A DNA stretch of 64,000 bases from VRUE01 sp963728365 (GTDB taxonomy: Bacteria; Actinomycetota; Thermoleophilia; Solirubrobacterales; 70-9). Positions 9,437 through 18,250 of the stretch are shown here, one piece after another. The first letter of the stretch is position 1; each line of letters starts with the position of its first letter. The position numbers and the translations under genes are program-made. The notes beneath the pieces were generated by a model. It did no database searches and had not been told where the DNA came from. It was given only the letters and a program-made list of their open reading frames with translations. The stretch covers positions 310,001 through 374,000 of the forward strand of contig CAVSJI010000001.1 of assembly GCA_963728365.1 (NCBI GenBank). Direction: 5' to 3'.

Positions 9437-9548
9437 GAGGTCGTTGCCATCAAGATACCCACTCGGTATAGGCGTCTCCTCGATATTGAGTAGAAGGTAG
9501 TGCATCGTCCGGCGGCCATCGCGAGCTGCCGCCCCCGGATATCACCTT

Positions 9549-10653
9549 GGGAGCGGCTCCACCCGCTCGCTCAGGGCCTGCGATATCCGGCCGTGAACGG
9601 CAGCCCGAGCGGGGTGTAGTCGACGGTGTCCACCCAGGATGGCGACCAGTTGCGCACCGAGTTGGTTCCGCTGGCCGAGCTGTCGCTGGACACGTTGTAG
9701 TCGTAGGCGCCCCAGGAGGCGGCGCGGCCCTCGGTCGAGACGTCGGGACCGTCCTCCGTGCCGGCGAAGACGTTGTGATCGACCTGATAGCCCGAACCCG
9801 GCGCCCGGCTCGATTCGTCGCGGAAGAGGCAGCCCCAGTGGCTGTCGACGATCGTGTTGTCGCGGAAGATCAGACCGGTGGACTGGTAGAGCTGGCATGT
9901 GTACCCGTCGGAGTCGTTGACGAAGAGGTTGTTCTCGATGTCCACGTCTTCGAATTCCCCCGTTTGGAACAGCAGCGACTCGGCGGTTCCGGTGTCACGC
10001 GCGACGTTGTTGGTGAAGGTGATGTCTTTGGCTCCCCCGTAGATCTGCCACAGGTCCTGGTGGTCGGAGTGGGAGCCGATCAGGCTCGGGCCGAGGAAGG
10101 TGTTGCGGTCGACCAGCCAGTGGTCTCCGCCTCCCAGCTGGATGTAGTCGGAGGCTGGTGACTTGATCGTGTTGGCGCGGACCGTGAAGTTGCTCGCATC
10201 GCCAATGCCCTTGATCCCGTACCCGTCGGCGATTTCCTGCGATCCCGTGTAGTCGATGTCGTGCATGTCGTTGCCTTCGATCAGCACCGAGTCGACCCTG
10301 TCCCCGAGCCTCGGGTCGCCGAAGAAGTAGAAGCCCTCCCGCCCGCTGATCTCGTTGTCGATCAGCTCGACGTGCGAGGCCTGCGGCACGAACTCGACCC
10401 CGTTGGTGAAGCGCAGGCTTTCGAGGCGGATGTACCTGGCGTCGTCGAAGGTGAGCGAGCCGATCGAGGCGGTTTCGCCCGGCGCCGAGCGGAGCGTGAC
10501 GAAGGAGCTCTTGTTCGTGGCGTTGGCGGCGATGCGCTCGCCCGAGTAACTGCCGCCTCGCAGGCAGATGACTGTCCCTCCCGTCGCAGAGGAGAGCGCA
10601 CCGGCGATGCTGGCGCCCGGGCTCAGGGTCTCGCCGCAGCTGGCTTCTTCGCC
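9549..10653. repeat. Copy 2 of the 1,105-bp direct repeat (beta-helix coding region)
   Basis: Second copy of 7834-8938. The divergent island is at 10534-10560. The left boundary falls just outside the stop codon in both copies and the right boundary just inside the Glu/Pro-rich linker, so the unit is essentially one protein domain plus its 3' flank. Confidence 0.9.
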
Positions 10654-11493
10654 GCCAACTTCGCCTTCTTCACCACCACCACCGCTTTCTTCGCCTTCAA
10701 CAACCCAGCTCCGTGTCGCCGGGCTGGCGTCAGTGTTGCCCGCCGCGTCGGTGGCGCGCACCGAGAAAATATGTCCGCCAGGAGAAAGTCCACTGTATGA
10801 CTTGGGCGAGATGCACGTGATCCACGGGGTTGAGTCGAGCGCGCATTCGAACGTCGCGCCGCTCTCGCTGGCGGAGAAGGCGAGCGCGGCGTCGGTGGCC
10901 GTGGTGGTTTCCGGGGGTCCCGAGTCAATCGTCGTCTCGGGGGGCGTGGTGTCGACGGGAGGGGAAGGGTCTTCGGTCGCCGGAGGGTCTTCGGCTTCTT
11001 CCGGGGGTTCTTCGGCTTCCGTCGGCGGCGACTTTTCCTTGCCTTCGTGCGGGCGCGTCGGCTTCCTTTCAGGCGGCGCGGGATGCGACGACTGGGTCGG
11101 CGACGGCCCTACAGCTATCGCCGGCCCGCTGGTGGGGTCGAGGGGGTTGGATCCCGCCAGCACCTCGGCCCCGTCGCCGAAGCCGTCCCCGTCCGTGTCG
11201 AACCGGTGCGGGTTCGTGTGTGTCCGGTGACGCTCGACCCGGGTGCTGAGACCGTCCCTGTCCGGATCCCGACGCCCAGTGGACCGGTGCCTGTGGTGCC
11301 TCGTGCCGGATCCATTCCTCCGTCCCGGCGACCTTGCCACCGGTGCCCTGTGCAACTCCAGGGCTGTCTGGGCTCTACCGTGAGCAACTGCCGGAGCGGG
11401 CGTGGTTGCGAAGGGGAGGAACAAGGCGGAGACGAGGAGCGATGCGGGGCAGTGGCGGCAGGCTGTGCGGGAGATGTGAAGACGCCCAGGCAT
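9571..11493 (-). CDS. Secreted Ig-like/beta-helix protein with Ca-binding-type repeats
   Basis: 640 residues from the ATG at 11493, chosen because it starts a signal peptide (MPGRLHISRTACRHCPASLL..., cleavage near AVAHG); an in-frame ATG at 11601 would put 36 polar residues ahead of it. Order: signal peptide, basic linker, Asp-rich thrombospondin-3-like stretch (DRDGLSTRVE, DTDGDGFGDGAE), Pro/Glu-rich spacer, one Ig-like module with paired Cys (FECALDSTPWITC) and the phrase RATDAAGNTDASPA, then a beta-helix domain of about 350 residues identical to that of the downstream gene apart from a few residues (SYSGER here, FYGGGQ there). The Ig module is the same type as the 44 modules of the giant protein at 22203-39953, which links the two proteins as members of one secreted family. 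Function unknown. Confidence 0.8.
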   Translation of the reverse strand: MPGRLHISRTACRHCPASLLVSALFLPFATTPAPAVAHGRAQTALELHRAPVARSPGRRNGSGTRHHRHRSTGRRDPDRDGLSTRVERHRTHTNPHRFDTDGDGFGDGAEVLAGSNPLDPTSGPAIAVGPSPTQSSHPAPPERKPTRPHEGKEKSPPTEAEEPPEEAEDPPATEDPSPPVDTTPPETTIDSGPPETTTATDAALAFSASESGATFECALDSTPWITCISPKSYSGLSPGGHIFSVRATDAAGNTDASPATRSWVVEGEESGGGGEEGEVGGEEASCGETLSPGASIAGALSSATGGTVICLRGGSYSGERIAANATNKSSFVTLRSAPGETASIGSLTFDDARYIRLESLRFTNGVEFVPQASHVELIDNEISGREGFYFFGDPRLGDRVDSVLIEGNDMHDIDYTGSQEIADGYGIKGIGDASNFTVRANTIKSPASDYIQLGGGDHWLVDRNTFLGPSLIGSHSDHQDLWQIYGGAKDITFTNNVARDTGTAESLLFQTGEFEDVDIENNLFVNDSDGYTCQLYQSTGLIFRDNTIVDSHWGCLFRDESSRAPGSGYQVDHNVFAGTEDGPDVSTEGRAASWGAYDYNVSSDSSASGTNSVRNWSPSWVDTVDYTPLGLPFTAGYRRP

Positions 11494-11642
11494 GGTCCCG
11501 CTATCGGCCGGTACCAGGGCCCCTGAGCACCGCACTGAGCCGAACTGGACGAAGGTCCGAGCGGGCACGGATGCGGCCCTTGCCGGCTTGCGGCCGGCCA
11601 TGAGGCAGAAGTTCCGCCTCGGACGCCACGTTTTCGGAGAGG

Positions 11643-12389
11643 ATGCTCCGCAATCTGCACCAACTTCGCAGGCTGCTGCCGCTCGCCGTGCGCTGCGCCC
11701 TGCAGGAGCGATCTCGTGGTCGCGACCGCCGCTGGCGCGAATTCCCGGGGATGGAGCGCGTTCCGGTGGGCGGTCGCGCCGTGCTCACCTTCGACGACGG
11801 TCCGGACCCCTCCCCCGGGAGCACGGGCGCCGTCCTCGACGCCCTCGACTCGGCTGGCGCGAAGGCGACGTTCTTCGTTGTCGGCGAGCGACTGGAGGCG
11901 GCCCCCGACCTCGGTCTCAAGATGCTCGCCCGCGGCCATGAGATTGGCGTTCACGGACAGCGGCACTTCCGCCACGACCGAGTGTCGGCGGCGGAGTCGG
12001 GCGCGGACATCGAGGCCGGATACGCGACCATCGCTGAGCTGACCGGCACGACGCCGCGTCTCTATCGTCCGCCCTACGGCAAGCTCACGGAGTCGGGCGC
12101 GGAGACCTGCAGGAGGCTCGGACTCGAGGTTGCATACTGGTCGACCTGGGGGCTCGACTGGGAGCCGCTCACGGGCGAGCGCGTGGCCAGCCGCGTAATT
12201 CGCGATCTCGACGATGGCGGGATTGTTCTGCTTCACGACTCGGCTCACTACGCGGTGCGTCCGACCGCGAAGGCGACGGTGGAGGCGATCGGGGCCATAG
12301 CCGGCCGCGCGTCTGAGCTTGGCTTGGAGCTCACAACTCTCGGCGACGCTCGGGCTGCGCCGCCGTCCCCGACGAGGCGAGCGGCGTGA
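11643..12389 (+). CDS. NodB-type polysaccharide deacetylase
   Basis: 248 residues. Motif 1 is TFDDGPD with Asp51/Asp52, motif 2 is the zinc-binding pair His104/His108 (VHGQRH), motif 3 is RPPYG, and the C-terminal LLHD supplies the last catalytic His. All carbohydrate esterase 4 landmarks are therefore present. No signal peptide or membrane helix is obvious: the N-terminal 30 residues are basic (LRRLLPLAVRC), so it may act inside the cell or at the membrane surface. The enzyme would remove N- or O-acetyl groups from a glycan. The GTG of the next gene overlaps its stop, forming a three-gene unit with the split glycosyltransferase. Divergent from the secreted beta-helix gene. Confidence 0.88.
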   Translation: MLRNLHQLRRLLPLAVRCALQERSRGRDRRWREFPGMERVPVGGRAVLTFDDGPDPSPGSTGAVLDALDSAGAKATFFVVGERLEAAPDLGLKMLARGHEIGVHGQRHFRHDRVSAAESGADIEAGYATIAELTGTTPRLYRPPYGKLTESGAETCRRLGLEVAYWSTWGLDWEPLTGERVASRVIRDLDDGGIVLLHDSAHYAVRPTAKATVEAIGAIAGRASELGLELTTLGDARAAPPSPTRRAA

Positions 12390-12856
12390 GAGGACGGCGC
12401 GGCCTGCCCGGCAAAGTTCTGCTCGTGGCATCACCGGGAGGCCACCTGCTGCAGATGCTCACCTTTGAACCCGCCTGGCGCGACCTCGACCCCACCTGGG
12501 TGACGCTGCGCTCTCCCGACGTCGAGCATCTCCTCGAGGGCGAGGACGTGGTCTATGGCAACGGACCCACGCCGCGGAACCTCGGCAACTTTCTGCGCAA
12601 CCTCCTGCTCGCGCGCCGCGTGCTGCGCGAGCAGAATCCGGGCATCGTCATGTCGACCGGAGCCGGGCTGGCGTTGCCGTTCTTCATCCTCGGTCGCCTG
12701 CAGCGGCGCCGGCTCGTCTACGTCGAGTCGATTACCCGCGTCGAGAGGCTCGCGTTGACTGGGAGGCTGGTCTACCCGCTCGCCGACGCCTTCTTCGTTC
12801 AGTGGCCGGCTCTCGCCCGCCTTCGCCGCGCTCGCTTCCACGGGAGCGTCGCGTGA
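12386..12856 (+). CDS. Alg14/PssD-like glycosyltransferase subunit
   Basis: 156 residues from a GTG overlapping the deacetylase stop (GTGA). The N-terminus KVLLVASPGGHLLQML is the glycine-rich loop of the Alg14/EpsE/PssD family, followed by a hydrophobic stretch in ALPFFILGRL and the conserved VYVESITRVERL. In this family the protein anchors at the membrane and binds the acceptor, while a separate Alg13-like subunit binds the UDP-sugar. That partner is encoded immediately downstream with a GTGA overlap. Together they would form one active glycosyltransferase, typically adding glucose, GlcNAc or GlcA to a lipid-linked sugar. Confidence 0.87.
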   Translation: MRGRRGLPGKVLLVASPGGHLLQMLTFEPAWRDLDPTWVTLRSPDVEHLLEGEDVVYGNGPTPRNLGNFLRNLLLARRVLREQNPGIVMSTGAGLALPFFILGRLQRRRLVYVESITRVERLALTGRLVYPLADAFFVQWPALARLRRARFHGSVA

Positions 12857-13326
12857 TCTTCGCGACCGTGGGCTCGAGTCAAATCCCCTTCGAGCGGCTG
12901 GTGCGCGCGATGGAGCAGCTCGCGGGGGAGGATTTGCTGCTGCAGCACGGACCCGTGCCTCCCCCGGCCGGCGTGGTGCGGAGCACCGCCTTCATGCAAT
13001 TCCCGGAGGTGCTCCAGAGCATGCGACTGGCCGACGTCGTGGTCTGCCATGCCGGTGCCGGCAGCATCCTCTGTGCCCTGCGGGAGGGTCACAGGCCGGT
13101 TGTGGTGCCTCGGCTGAAGCGGTTCGGAGAGACCGTGGACGACCATCAGGTCGAGTTGGCGGAGGCCCTCGCCGCGGAGGGTCGCGTTGTCGCGGTGGGC
13201 GATCTGGACGAGTTGGCCGAGGCGGTCGCTTCTGCGCCCGAGCGCCGGCCAGTCGAGCGGCGGGAGATCGGGCTTCCAATCCAGGCCGCCGTACGGCAGG
13301 CCCTTCACGCGCCGCTTTCCGCCTGA
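12853..13326 (+). CDS. Alg13/PssE-like glycosyltransferase subunit (GT28 C-terminal type)
   Basis: 157 residues from the GTG at 12853, which overlaps the upstream stop. IFATVGSSQIPFERL at the N-terminus, ADVVVCHAGAGSI in the middle (the HxGxGS donor-site motif of GT28 C-terminal domains) and VVPRLKRFGETVDDHQVELA near residue 95 match Alg13/PssE proteins, which bind the nucleotide sugar. It needs the upstream Alg14-like subunit for activity in known members. Ends 19 bp before the convergent flippase gene. Confidence 0.87.
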   Translation: MIFATVGSSQIPFERLVRAMEQLAGEDLLLQHGPVPPPAGVVRSTAFMQFPEVLQSMRLADVVVCHAGAGSILCALREGHRPVVVPRLKRFGETVDDHQVELAEALAAEGRVVAVGDLDELAEAVASAPERRPVERREIGLPIQAAVRQALHAPLSA

Positions 13327-13345
13327 GACCACCGGGCGGGGCCCC

Positions 13346-14890
13346 TCAGCGCGAGGCCGAGGCAGGTGCCGGCGCCGGGCGAGCCGTCGATGAGCGGCCA
13401 TCGCCCGAGCCGGGTTTCGGGGCGCTTGAGAGGAGCGGCAGGCCGGCCCAGCCCAGCGCGGCACGCCCTCGGCGACTGGCGAAGAAGGCGGAGCAGTAGG
13501 CGACGGTTATCAGCGCGCCGCCGGCGGTCAGCGTCACAGCGGTGGGCGCATCCGCCCGCAGGGCGAGCAGCGCAACCGCGGTGCCCGCCGCGCTCGCCAG
13601 CGCCACCGGTTGCATGGACTTCGCCAGGGGACCGAGCCCGACCCCCGATCTGGCAAGCAGGTTGAGATTGAGGGGCAGGACGAGTGCGCCGGCCACGACT
13701 CCCTGGGCGACCGCGACCCCCGCCATGCCCCCGAGGCGGGCGCCGACGGGAAGCGCCAGCGCAAGCGCGGCCAGCCAGCCGAGCTGCACCCGGACCAGGG
13801 ATCCCGCGCGCCCGATCGCGACGAGCAGGTCGTAGCAGAGTTCCAGCACGACGCGGAGCGCGCCGAATACCGCCAGCCAGCGCAGGGCGGCGACGGCCGG
13901 CAGCCACTTGTCGCCGTAGAGGAGCCCGACGACGGGTTCCGCCAGCGATGCGAGCAGGATGCCGCCCAGCACCGCGAGGCCCGTGGCCAGTGTCAGGCTC
14001 TTGGCGAAGGCGTTCTCGAGGGCCGGGGGATCGTCGCCGAGTTTCGAGAAGGCGGGCAGCGATACCTGGCGAATCGCCATCGAGAGCAGCCTCCAGGGCC
14101 AGTTGGCGACGTTGAAGGCGAGCGCGTAGAAGCCGAGCGCGGCGACACCGAGCGTCCGGCTGACGACCACCGAGTCGACGTTGACGATCGCCAGCAGCAG
14201 TGCACTGGTCAGCGCTGGCGAGAGTCCGAGGCGGACCAGCCGCAGCGCGAGCTCACCGTCCCAGCCGGGAAGCGGGCGGCAGGGCGCAAACCAGACGATC
14301 AGCGCCGTGGTGACCGCGTTCGCGATCAGCAGCCCGATCGCGAGCCCGGAGGCGCCGTGGGTTCCGGCGAGGAGGATTCCGATCGGGGTCCCGGCGAGGA
14401 AGCCGACGATTCCCGCGACCGTCCGCTGCCTTTGCTGGAAGGCGCGGGTCAGCAACGCGTTGGGCACGGTCGAGACGCCGTCGAGAAGCACGGCGAAGGA
14501 GAGCACGCGGATCGGAGCCGCTGCCCCGGGCGCGTTCAGCAGAACGGCGATCGCCGGTGCGCCGACGAACATCAGAGCCCACCAGGTGGCGCTGCTGGCG
14601 AGCGAGCCGCTGACCGCGGTCGGGGCGATGCGGTCGACCCCTCCCTTCCAGCGGATCACGGCCACACTCATGCCGATCTCATTCATGCTCAGCGCGACCG
14701 TCATCACCAGCAGCGCGATGGTGTAGGCGCCGAACTGTGCAGGCGAGACAACGCGCGCGATGATCAGTCCGGCGACGACTGTGAGTAGGCGAGAGGCGAC
14801 GCTGTTCAGCAGGCTCCAGGCCATCCCCGAGCGGGTCCGGGCGCCAAGTGAGAGCTCGTCCGCCGCCGCGTCGGGAGAGACGTCAGTCAT
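13346..14890 (-). CDS. Oligosaccharide flippase, MOP/Wzx superfamily
   Basis: 514 residues from the ATG at 14890; the frame stays open to 15097 but that part overlaps the upstream glycosyltransferase and is Arg/Pro-rich. About 12-14 hydrophobic segments cover the whole length, with the MATE/MOP-typical start RTRSGMAWSLLNSVASRLLTV as the first helix. Such proteins turn lipid-linked repeat units over to the outer face of the membrane for polymerisation, which fits the nearby Wzz- and Wzy-like genes. The gene overlaps the preceding glycosyltransferase gene by 8 bp, so the two are probably one transcription unit. The C-terminal 30 residues are a low-complexity Pro/Ala/Ser tail. Confidence 0.85.
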   Translation of the reverse strand: MTDVSPDAAADELSLGARTRSGMAWSLLNSVASRLLTVVAGLIIARVVSPAQFGAYTIALLVMTVALSMNEIGMSVAVIRWKGGVDRIAPTAVSGSLASSATWWALMFVGAPAIAVLLNAPGAAAPIRVLSFAVLLDGVSTVPNALLTRAFQQRQRTVAGIVGFLAGTPIGILLAGTHGASGLAIGLLIANAVTTALIVWFAPCRPLPGWDGELALRLVRLGLSPALTSALLLAIVNVDSVVVSRTLGVAALGFYALAFNVANWPWRLLSMAIRQVSLPAFSKLGDDPPALENAFAKSLTLATGLAVLGGILLASLAEPVVGLLYGDKWLPAVAALRWLAVFGALRVVLELCYDLLVAIGRAGSLVRVQLGWLAALALALPVGARLGGMAGVAVAQGVVAGALVLPLNLNLLARSGVGLGPLAKSMQPVALASAAGTAVALLALRADAPTAVTLTAGGALITVAYCSAFFASRRGRAALGWAGLPLLSSAPKPGSGDGRSSTARPAPAPASASR

Positions 14891-16127
14891 CGCTTCCTTC
14901 GTGCGCTCCGAGCGTGTCGTTCCGAGCCAAACCGAGCAACTCGGCAAGCCTCTCGGCCCGCTCGGTCCAGCTGTGCCGCGCGGCGAACGCCCTCCTCTCA
15001 GCCACCTGAGCCGGGTCGGATGCCGTCTGGGCTGCCCCTGCGACGGCCGCCGCGAATTCAGCGGGCGTCGCGGCGAGCGCCACGAGGTCCGTCCCAAGCG
15101 ACTCGACGGCCGGTAGGGGCGTGCTGACCACCGGCCTGCCGGCGGCCAGGTACTCGAGCGTCTTCATCGGGAAGCTGTTGCGGTTGAAGCGGGTGTTCGC
15201 GTAGGGGACGATCCCCACGTCGATCGCCTTCAGGTAGGGGAGCAGCTCCTCGAATGGCCGCGGCCCGACGTGGGACACGTTCGAGCGTGCAGCCAGGGCC
15301 CCGAGACGCGCCGGTTCGAAGGCTGGGTCGCGAGGGCCGACCAGGAGGAGCGAGGTCCCCGAGTCCGCGATGGCCTCCAGCAGGGCAAGGTCGGTGCGGC
15401 CGTTCAGGTGTCCGACGAAGCCGGCCGTCGGGCCGTGCAGGTCAACATCGGGAGGGCTGGGGGCCTCGTCGACCCCGGCGTAGAACGACACGTCACAGCC
15501 GTTGGGCAGGTAGGTGGCCTCGACGCCGCGGGACCGCAGCTCCTCGACCGCGCCCTCGCTGACCGCCACGACGAGATCGGAGCTCGCGCAGAGCCGGCGG
15601 TCACCCTCCGCCAGGCGCTCCCGGTCGACGCGCCAGAGCGGCGCCGCCGCCACCGGGTCATCCTGCCACCAGTACGCGCGCAGGCGCTCGCCGCAGACTC
15701 CGTAGCCGTCGACTAGCAGCCACGTCGAGACGACGGCCTCGACCCGGGCGCCGAGGTGCCACACCGCCCGCCGGAGCTGGCGCCGCGCCGCGCCATTGGT
15801 GAGCGGCAGCGTCGCCGGACTCATTGGCTTGGGCGGTGCCAGCGGCGTGAGGCGGGCGATTCCCGGAGCGACGGCTCGCAGCCTTGGGCGCTTCAGCGAA
15901 CGAGCGAGCTGTGGGGCGTTGAAACGCGTCAGGTGGGATATAGGCGGATCCACGTAGAGCACCGGCGTGAGCGCGGCGAGGTGCTCGGCCATGTGGCGGT
16001 CGGCCAGCTTGATGTCGTCCCAGCTGTTTGCGGCACAAAGCACCACGAGCCCGTCCCAGGGGCCGTCAGCCTCTCCGGGGTGCCGGGCTGGCGGGCGGAT
16101 CGAGGCTTCCCTCGGCGCACCGCTCAT
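14883..16127 (-). CDS. GT4-type (group 1) glycosyltransferase
   Basis: 414 residues. The C-terminal half shows the GT-B donor-site pattern: TAGFVGHLNGRTDLALLEAI, then a GIVPYANTRFNRNSFPMK loop and LEYLAAGRPVVSTPLPA, where the Glu is the phosphate/ribose contact of EX7E-type enzymes. The N-terminal half has LVVLCAANSWDD and a conserved CASSDLVVAVSEGAVEEL. No membrane helix. Close relatives in other genomes are often annotated as TuaH-like or group 1 transferases in polysaccharide clusters; the sugar is unknown. Head of a unit that continues into the flippase gene with an 8-bp overlap. Confidence 0.83.
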   Translation of the reverse strand: MSGAPREASIRPPARHPGEADGPWDGLVVLCAANSWDDIKLADRHMAEHLAALTPVLYVDPPISHLTRFNAPQLARSLKRPRLRAVAPGIARLTPLAPPKPMSPATLPLTNGAARRQLRRAVWHLGARVEAVVSTWLLVDGYGVCGERLRAYWWQDDPVAAAPLWRVDRERLAEGDRRLCASSDLVVAVSEGAVEELRSRGVEATYLPNGCDVSFYAGVDEAPSPPDVDLHGPTAGFVGHLNGRTDLALLEAIADSGTSLLLVGPRDPAFEPARLGALAARSNVSHVGPRPFEELLPYLKAIDVGIVPYANTRFNRNSFPMKTLEYLAAGRPVVSTPLPAVESLGTDLVALAATPAEFAAAVAGAAQTASDPAQVAERRAFAARHSWTERAERLAELLGLARNDTLGAHEGSDD

Positions 16128-16130
16128 GAC

Positions 16131-17372
16131 CTACGTCGCTTCGACCGCCGCCGGCCCATGGGCAACGCCGAGCCTGAGCGCCTCGTCGGCTCGGCGTGCG
16201 CGCTTATGGCGAGGGTCTCGGTTGTGGATTTCGAGTTGCAGAGCTCGCCCTGCCGCGCGAGCAGCATCGTGCAAGCGCCAGCCGGCCCGTCCGTCCACGA
16301 TCGCGTCATAGACGTCGAGCTGGAGGCCCGTCCCCCGCTCAAGGGAGAACCTCGCCGCGACCGTCTCCCTGCCGAAGCTCGCCAGTTCCCCACGCCGCTT
16401 TCCGTCGAGGAGCAGGTCACGCATCTGGGCGGCGAGGCGCTGCGCGTTGGGGCGACCGGAGCCGATCCCCCAGAAACCGTGACGGATGAAGTAGTCATAG
16501 CTGGCGGGCTCGAACACCTCGGAGAAGCCGCGCTCGCCCTGCACGATCACCGGCTTGCCGATCGCCATCGCCCGCAGCGACGAGCTGCCCATGCCAAGCA
16601 CGAGATCGGCCGCCGCGTAGGCGGGGCGCGGGTCCGCGAGGGCGCCGCTGAAGAGGATCGCCTCGCGCCGGCAGCGGCGGTTAACGCGCTCCGCACGGGC
16701 GCGAAGCGCCGCACGCGCCGGGCCGTCGCCGGCGATCAGCAGCGTGACCGGAAGCTCGCCGTCGATTGCGTCCACGGCGTCGATCGCGTCGGTGAGGGCG
16801 TCGAGCTTGAGCTCGAGCGCGAGCCTTGAGACGGTCACGACCAACTGGGCTGCATCGGCGACGCCCAAAGCGCGCCGGAACGGCGAGCCGTTGGCCGAGG
16901 GAGAATCGGCGACGGTGTCGATCGGCGGCTCCAGCGTCCAGACCGGCGCGCGGTGACGGCGCCGTGCCTCGTCGGAGAGGGCCTCGGTCCCCATGATCAG
17001 GGGAACAGAGGGCGGTACGTACGGGGAGACGGTCATCGAGAGGACGGTGCACAGAAGCGGCACCCCGCCGATCAGGTGCGCCCCGAAATAGGCGTCGAGG
17101 CAGGGTGGCCACTCATAGGCGTGGATAAGGTCGACGCGCCTGCGGCGGGTCAGCCTGGTGAGCTGTGCGATTCGGGAGGGCGCGGGGCGGAAGCGCGGCG
17201 CGCGCGCCGCGACGAACTCCAGACCGCGTGATTCGACGTACTCGACGAGCGGACCAGGCTCGCCGTAGATGACGACCTCATGTCCCGCGTCGGCGGCGCC
17301 GGCGGCGAGGTCGATCGCGTTGATCTGACTGCCGCCGATCTCGAGGCTGTGCGGTGCGACGAGCAGCCTCAC
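16131..17372 (-). CDS. GT4-type glycosyltransferase
   Basis: 413 residues from the GTG at 17372, which overlaps the acyltransferase stop by 4 bp; the same frame is open to 17951, but that extension is an Arg-rich shadow of the neighbour. MRLLVAPHSLEIGGSQINA at the start is the GT4 N-terminal glycine loop (GGSQ). Donor-side motifs are TVSRLALELKLDALTDAI, LLIAGDGPARAALR and the Glu-containing GERGFSEVF stretch followed by a Ser/Arg-rich region. It lies between the NeuD-like acyltransferase and another glycosyltransferase, all on the minus strand, so it is likely part of one operon building the repeat unit. Confidence 0.83.
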   Translation of the reverse strand: MRLLVAPHSLEIGGSQINAIDLAAGAADAGHEVVIYGEPGPLVEYVESRGLEFVAARAPRFRPAPSRIAQLTRLTRRRRVDLIHAYEWPPCLDAYFGAHLIGGVPLLCTVLSMTVSPYVPPSVPLIMGTEALSDEARRRHRAPVWTLEPPIDTVADSPSANGSPFRRALGVADAAQLVVTVSRLALELKLDALTDAIDAVDAIDGELPVTLLIAGDGPARAALRARAERVNRRCRREAILFSGALADPRPAYAAADLVLGMGSSSLRAMAIGKPVIVQGERGFSEVFEPASYDYFIRHGFWGIGSGRPNAQRLAAQMRDLLLDGKRRGELASFGRETVAARFSLERGTGLQLDVYDAIVDGRAGWRLHDAARAAGRALQLEIHNRDPRHKRARRADEALRLGVAHGPAAVEAT

Positions 17373-18043
17373 GGGATCGCCTTCAGCCTGTCGACGGTTT
17401 CGACCGGTCGCGCTGGGGACCCATGCCAGATCTCTCCGGCCGGCACCGACCGGGTGACCACCGAGCCCATCCCCACCGTCGCACCCGAGCCCACCGCCAG
17501 CTTCTCGCGCAGGAGCGCGCCGGCGCCGATGTAGGCGCCGCTCTCGATGGTCACCCCGCCCGAGACCAGGGCCCCGGCGCCGAAGGTGACTCCGTCGCCG
17601 ACGACGTCGTCGTGGGTGAGGACCACCGAGGGCATCGCCGCGACGTGCGCTCCGAGCTGGACGTCTGCGGTGAGGACGGTATTCGCATGCAGGACTGACC
17701 CGGGTCCGACGGACGCCGAATCGGCGACGGTCGCACGCGGGTGGAGGAGCGTGGCGTAGCGCTCGGGAGGCAGTTCGAGCCTTGCGACGAGCCGCAAGCG
17801 GCGCAGCGGGTCTTCCGGCGAGGCGACGCAGGCGGCGAGGCGGGCATCTCCTCGTTTGCGGGCGAGGGTGCAGGGCCCAAGGATGGGCACGCCGTGCACG
17901 TAGGCCCCGTGCTTGCCTGGATCGTCGTCGAGCATGCCGAGCAGGTCCCATGTCGGCGCCTCGCGGTTGACTGCCCGCACCAGTTCGACGGTCTCGCGCG
18001 CGAACCCTCCGGCTCCGATCAGCAGCAGGGGCATCGGACGCAT
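17369..18043 (-). CDS. NeuD/PglD-like sugar O- or N-acyltransferase
   Basis: 224 residues. The N-terminus PLLLIGAGGFARETVELV is the Rossmann-like glycine motif of the NeuD/PglD family, and the C-terminal half is a left-handed beta-helix built of hexapeptide repeats (ADSASVGPGSVLHANTVL, VGDGVTFGAGALVSGGVTIES). GSGATVGMGSVVTRSVPAGE closes the domain in the usual way. The family acetylates amino sugars or sialic acids using acetyl-CoA. First gene of the minus-strand unit, with about 200 bp between its start and the divergent epimerase gene. With a DegT aminotransferase close by, N-acetylation of a newly made amino sugar is a reasonable guess. Confidence 0.82.
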   Translation of the reverse strand: MRPMPLLLIGAGGFARETVELVRAVNREAPTWDLLGMLDDDPGKHGAYVHGVPILGPCTLARKRGDARLAACVASPEDPLRRLRLVARLELPPERYATLLHPRATVADSASVGPGSVLHANTVLTADVQLGAHVAAMPSVVLTHDDVVGDGVTFGAGALVSGGVTIESGAYIGAGALLREKLAVGSGATVGMGSVVTRSVPAGEIWHGSPARPVETVDRLKAIP

Positions 18044-18250
18044 TAGATGGCCTGTGGTGGAGTCTGGGCAGGGGCGCGGGCGTTACGCATGGGCGGTCGA
18101 AGAACGGCCCCGGCTCGGCCGTTCTTGCGCTTCGCGGCCCGTGAAGCGGCTCGCCAGCTTCTGGCGGAAATCTGAGTTCGAGGCGGAAACATCGTGGCTC
18201 GCCGCCCGTTGATCTCGCGAGGTTCGCTCGAAAGCGACAAAAAGGAAGAG

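Noticed and set aside
9549..9570. GAGCGG/CCGCTC hairpin after the beta-helix stop codons as an intrinsic terminator
   Set aside because: The stem is only 6 bp, has no U-tract, and is present simply because it is part of the duplicated unit.
16131..17951. A 606-codon frame ahead of the GT4 glycosyltransferase
   Set aside because: The first part overlaps the acyltransferase gene in another frame and is a composition-driven extension; the GTG at 17372 with a 4-bp overlap is the better start.
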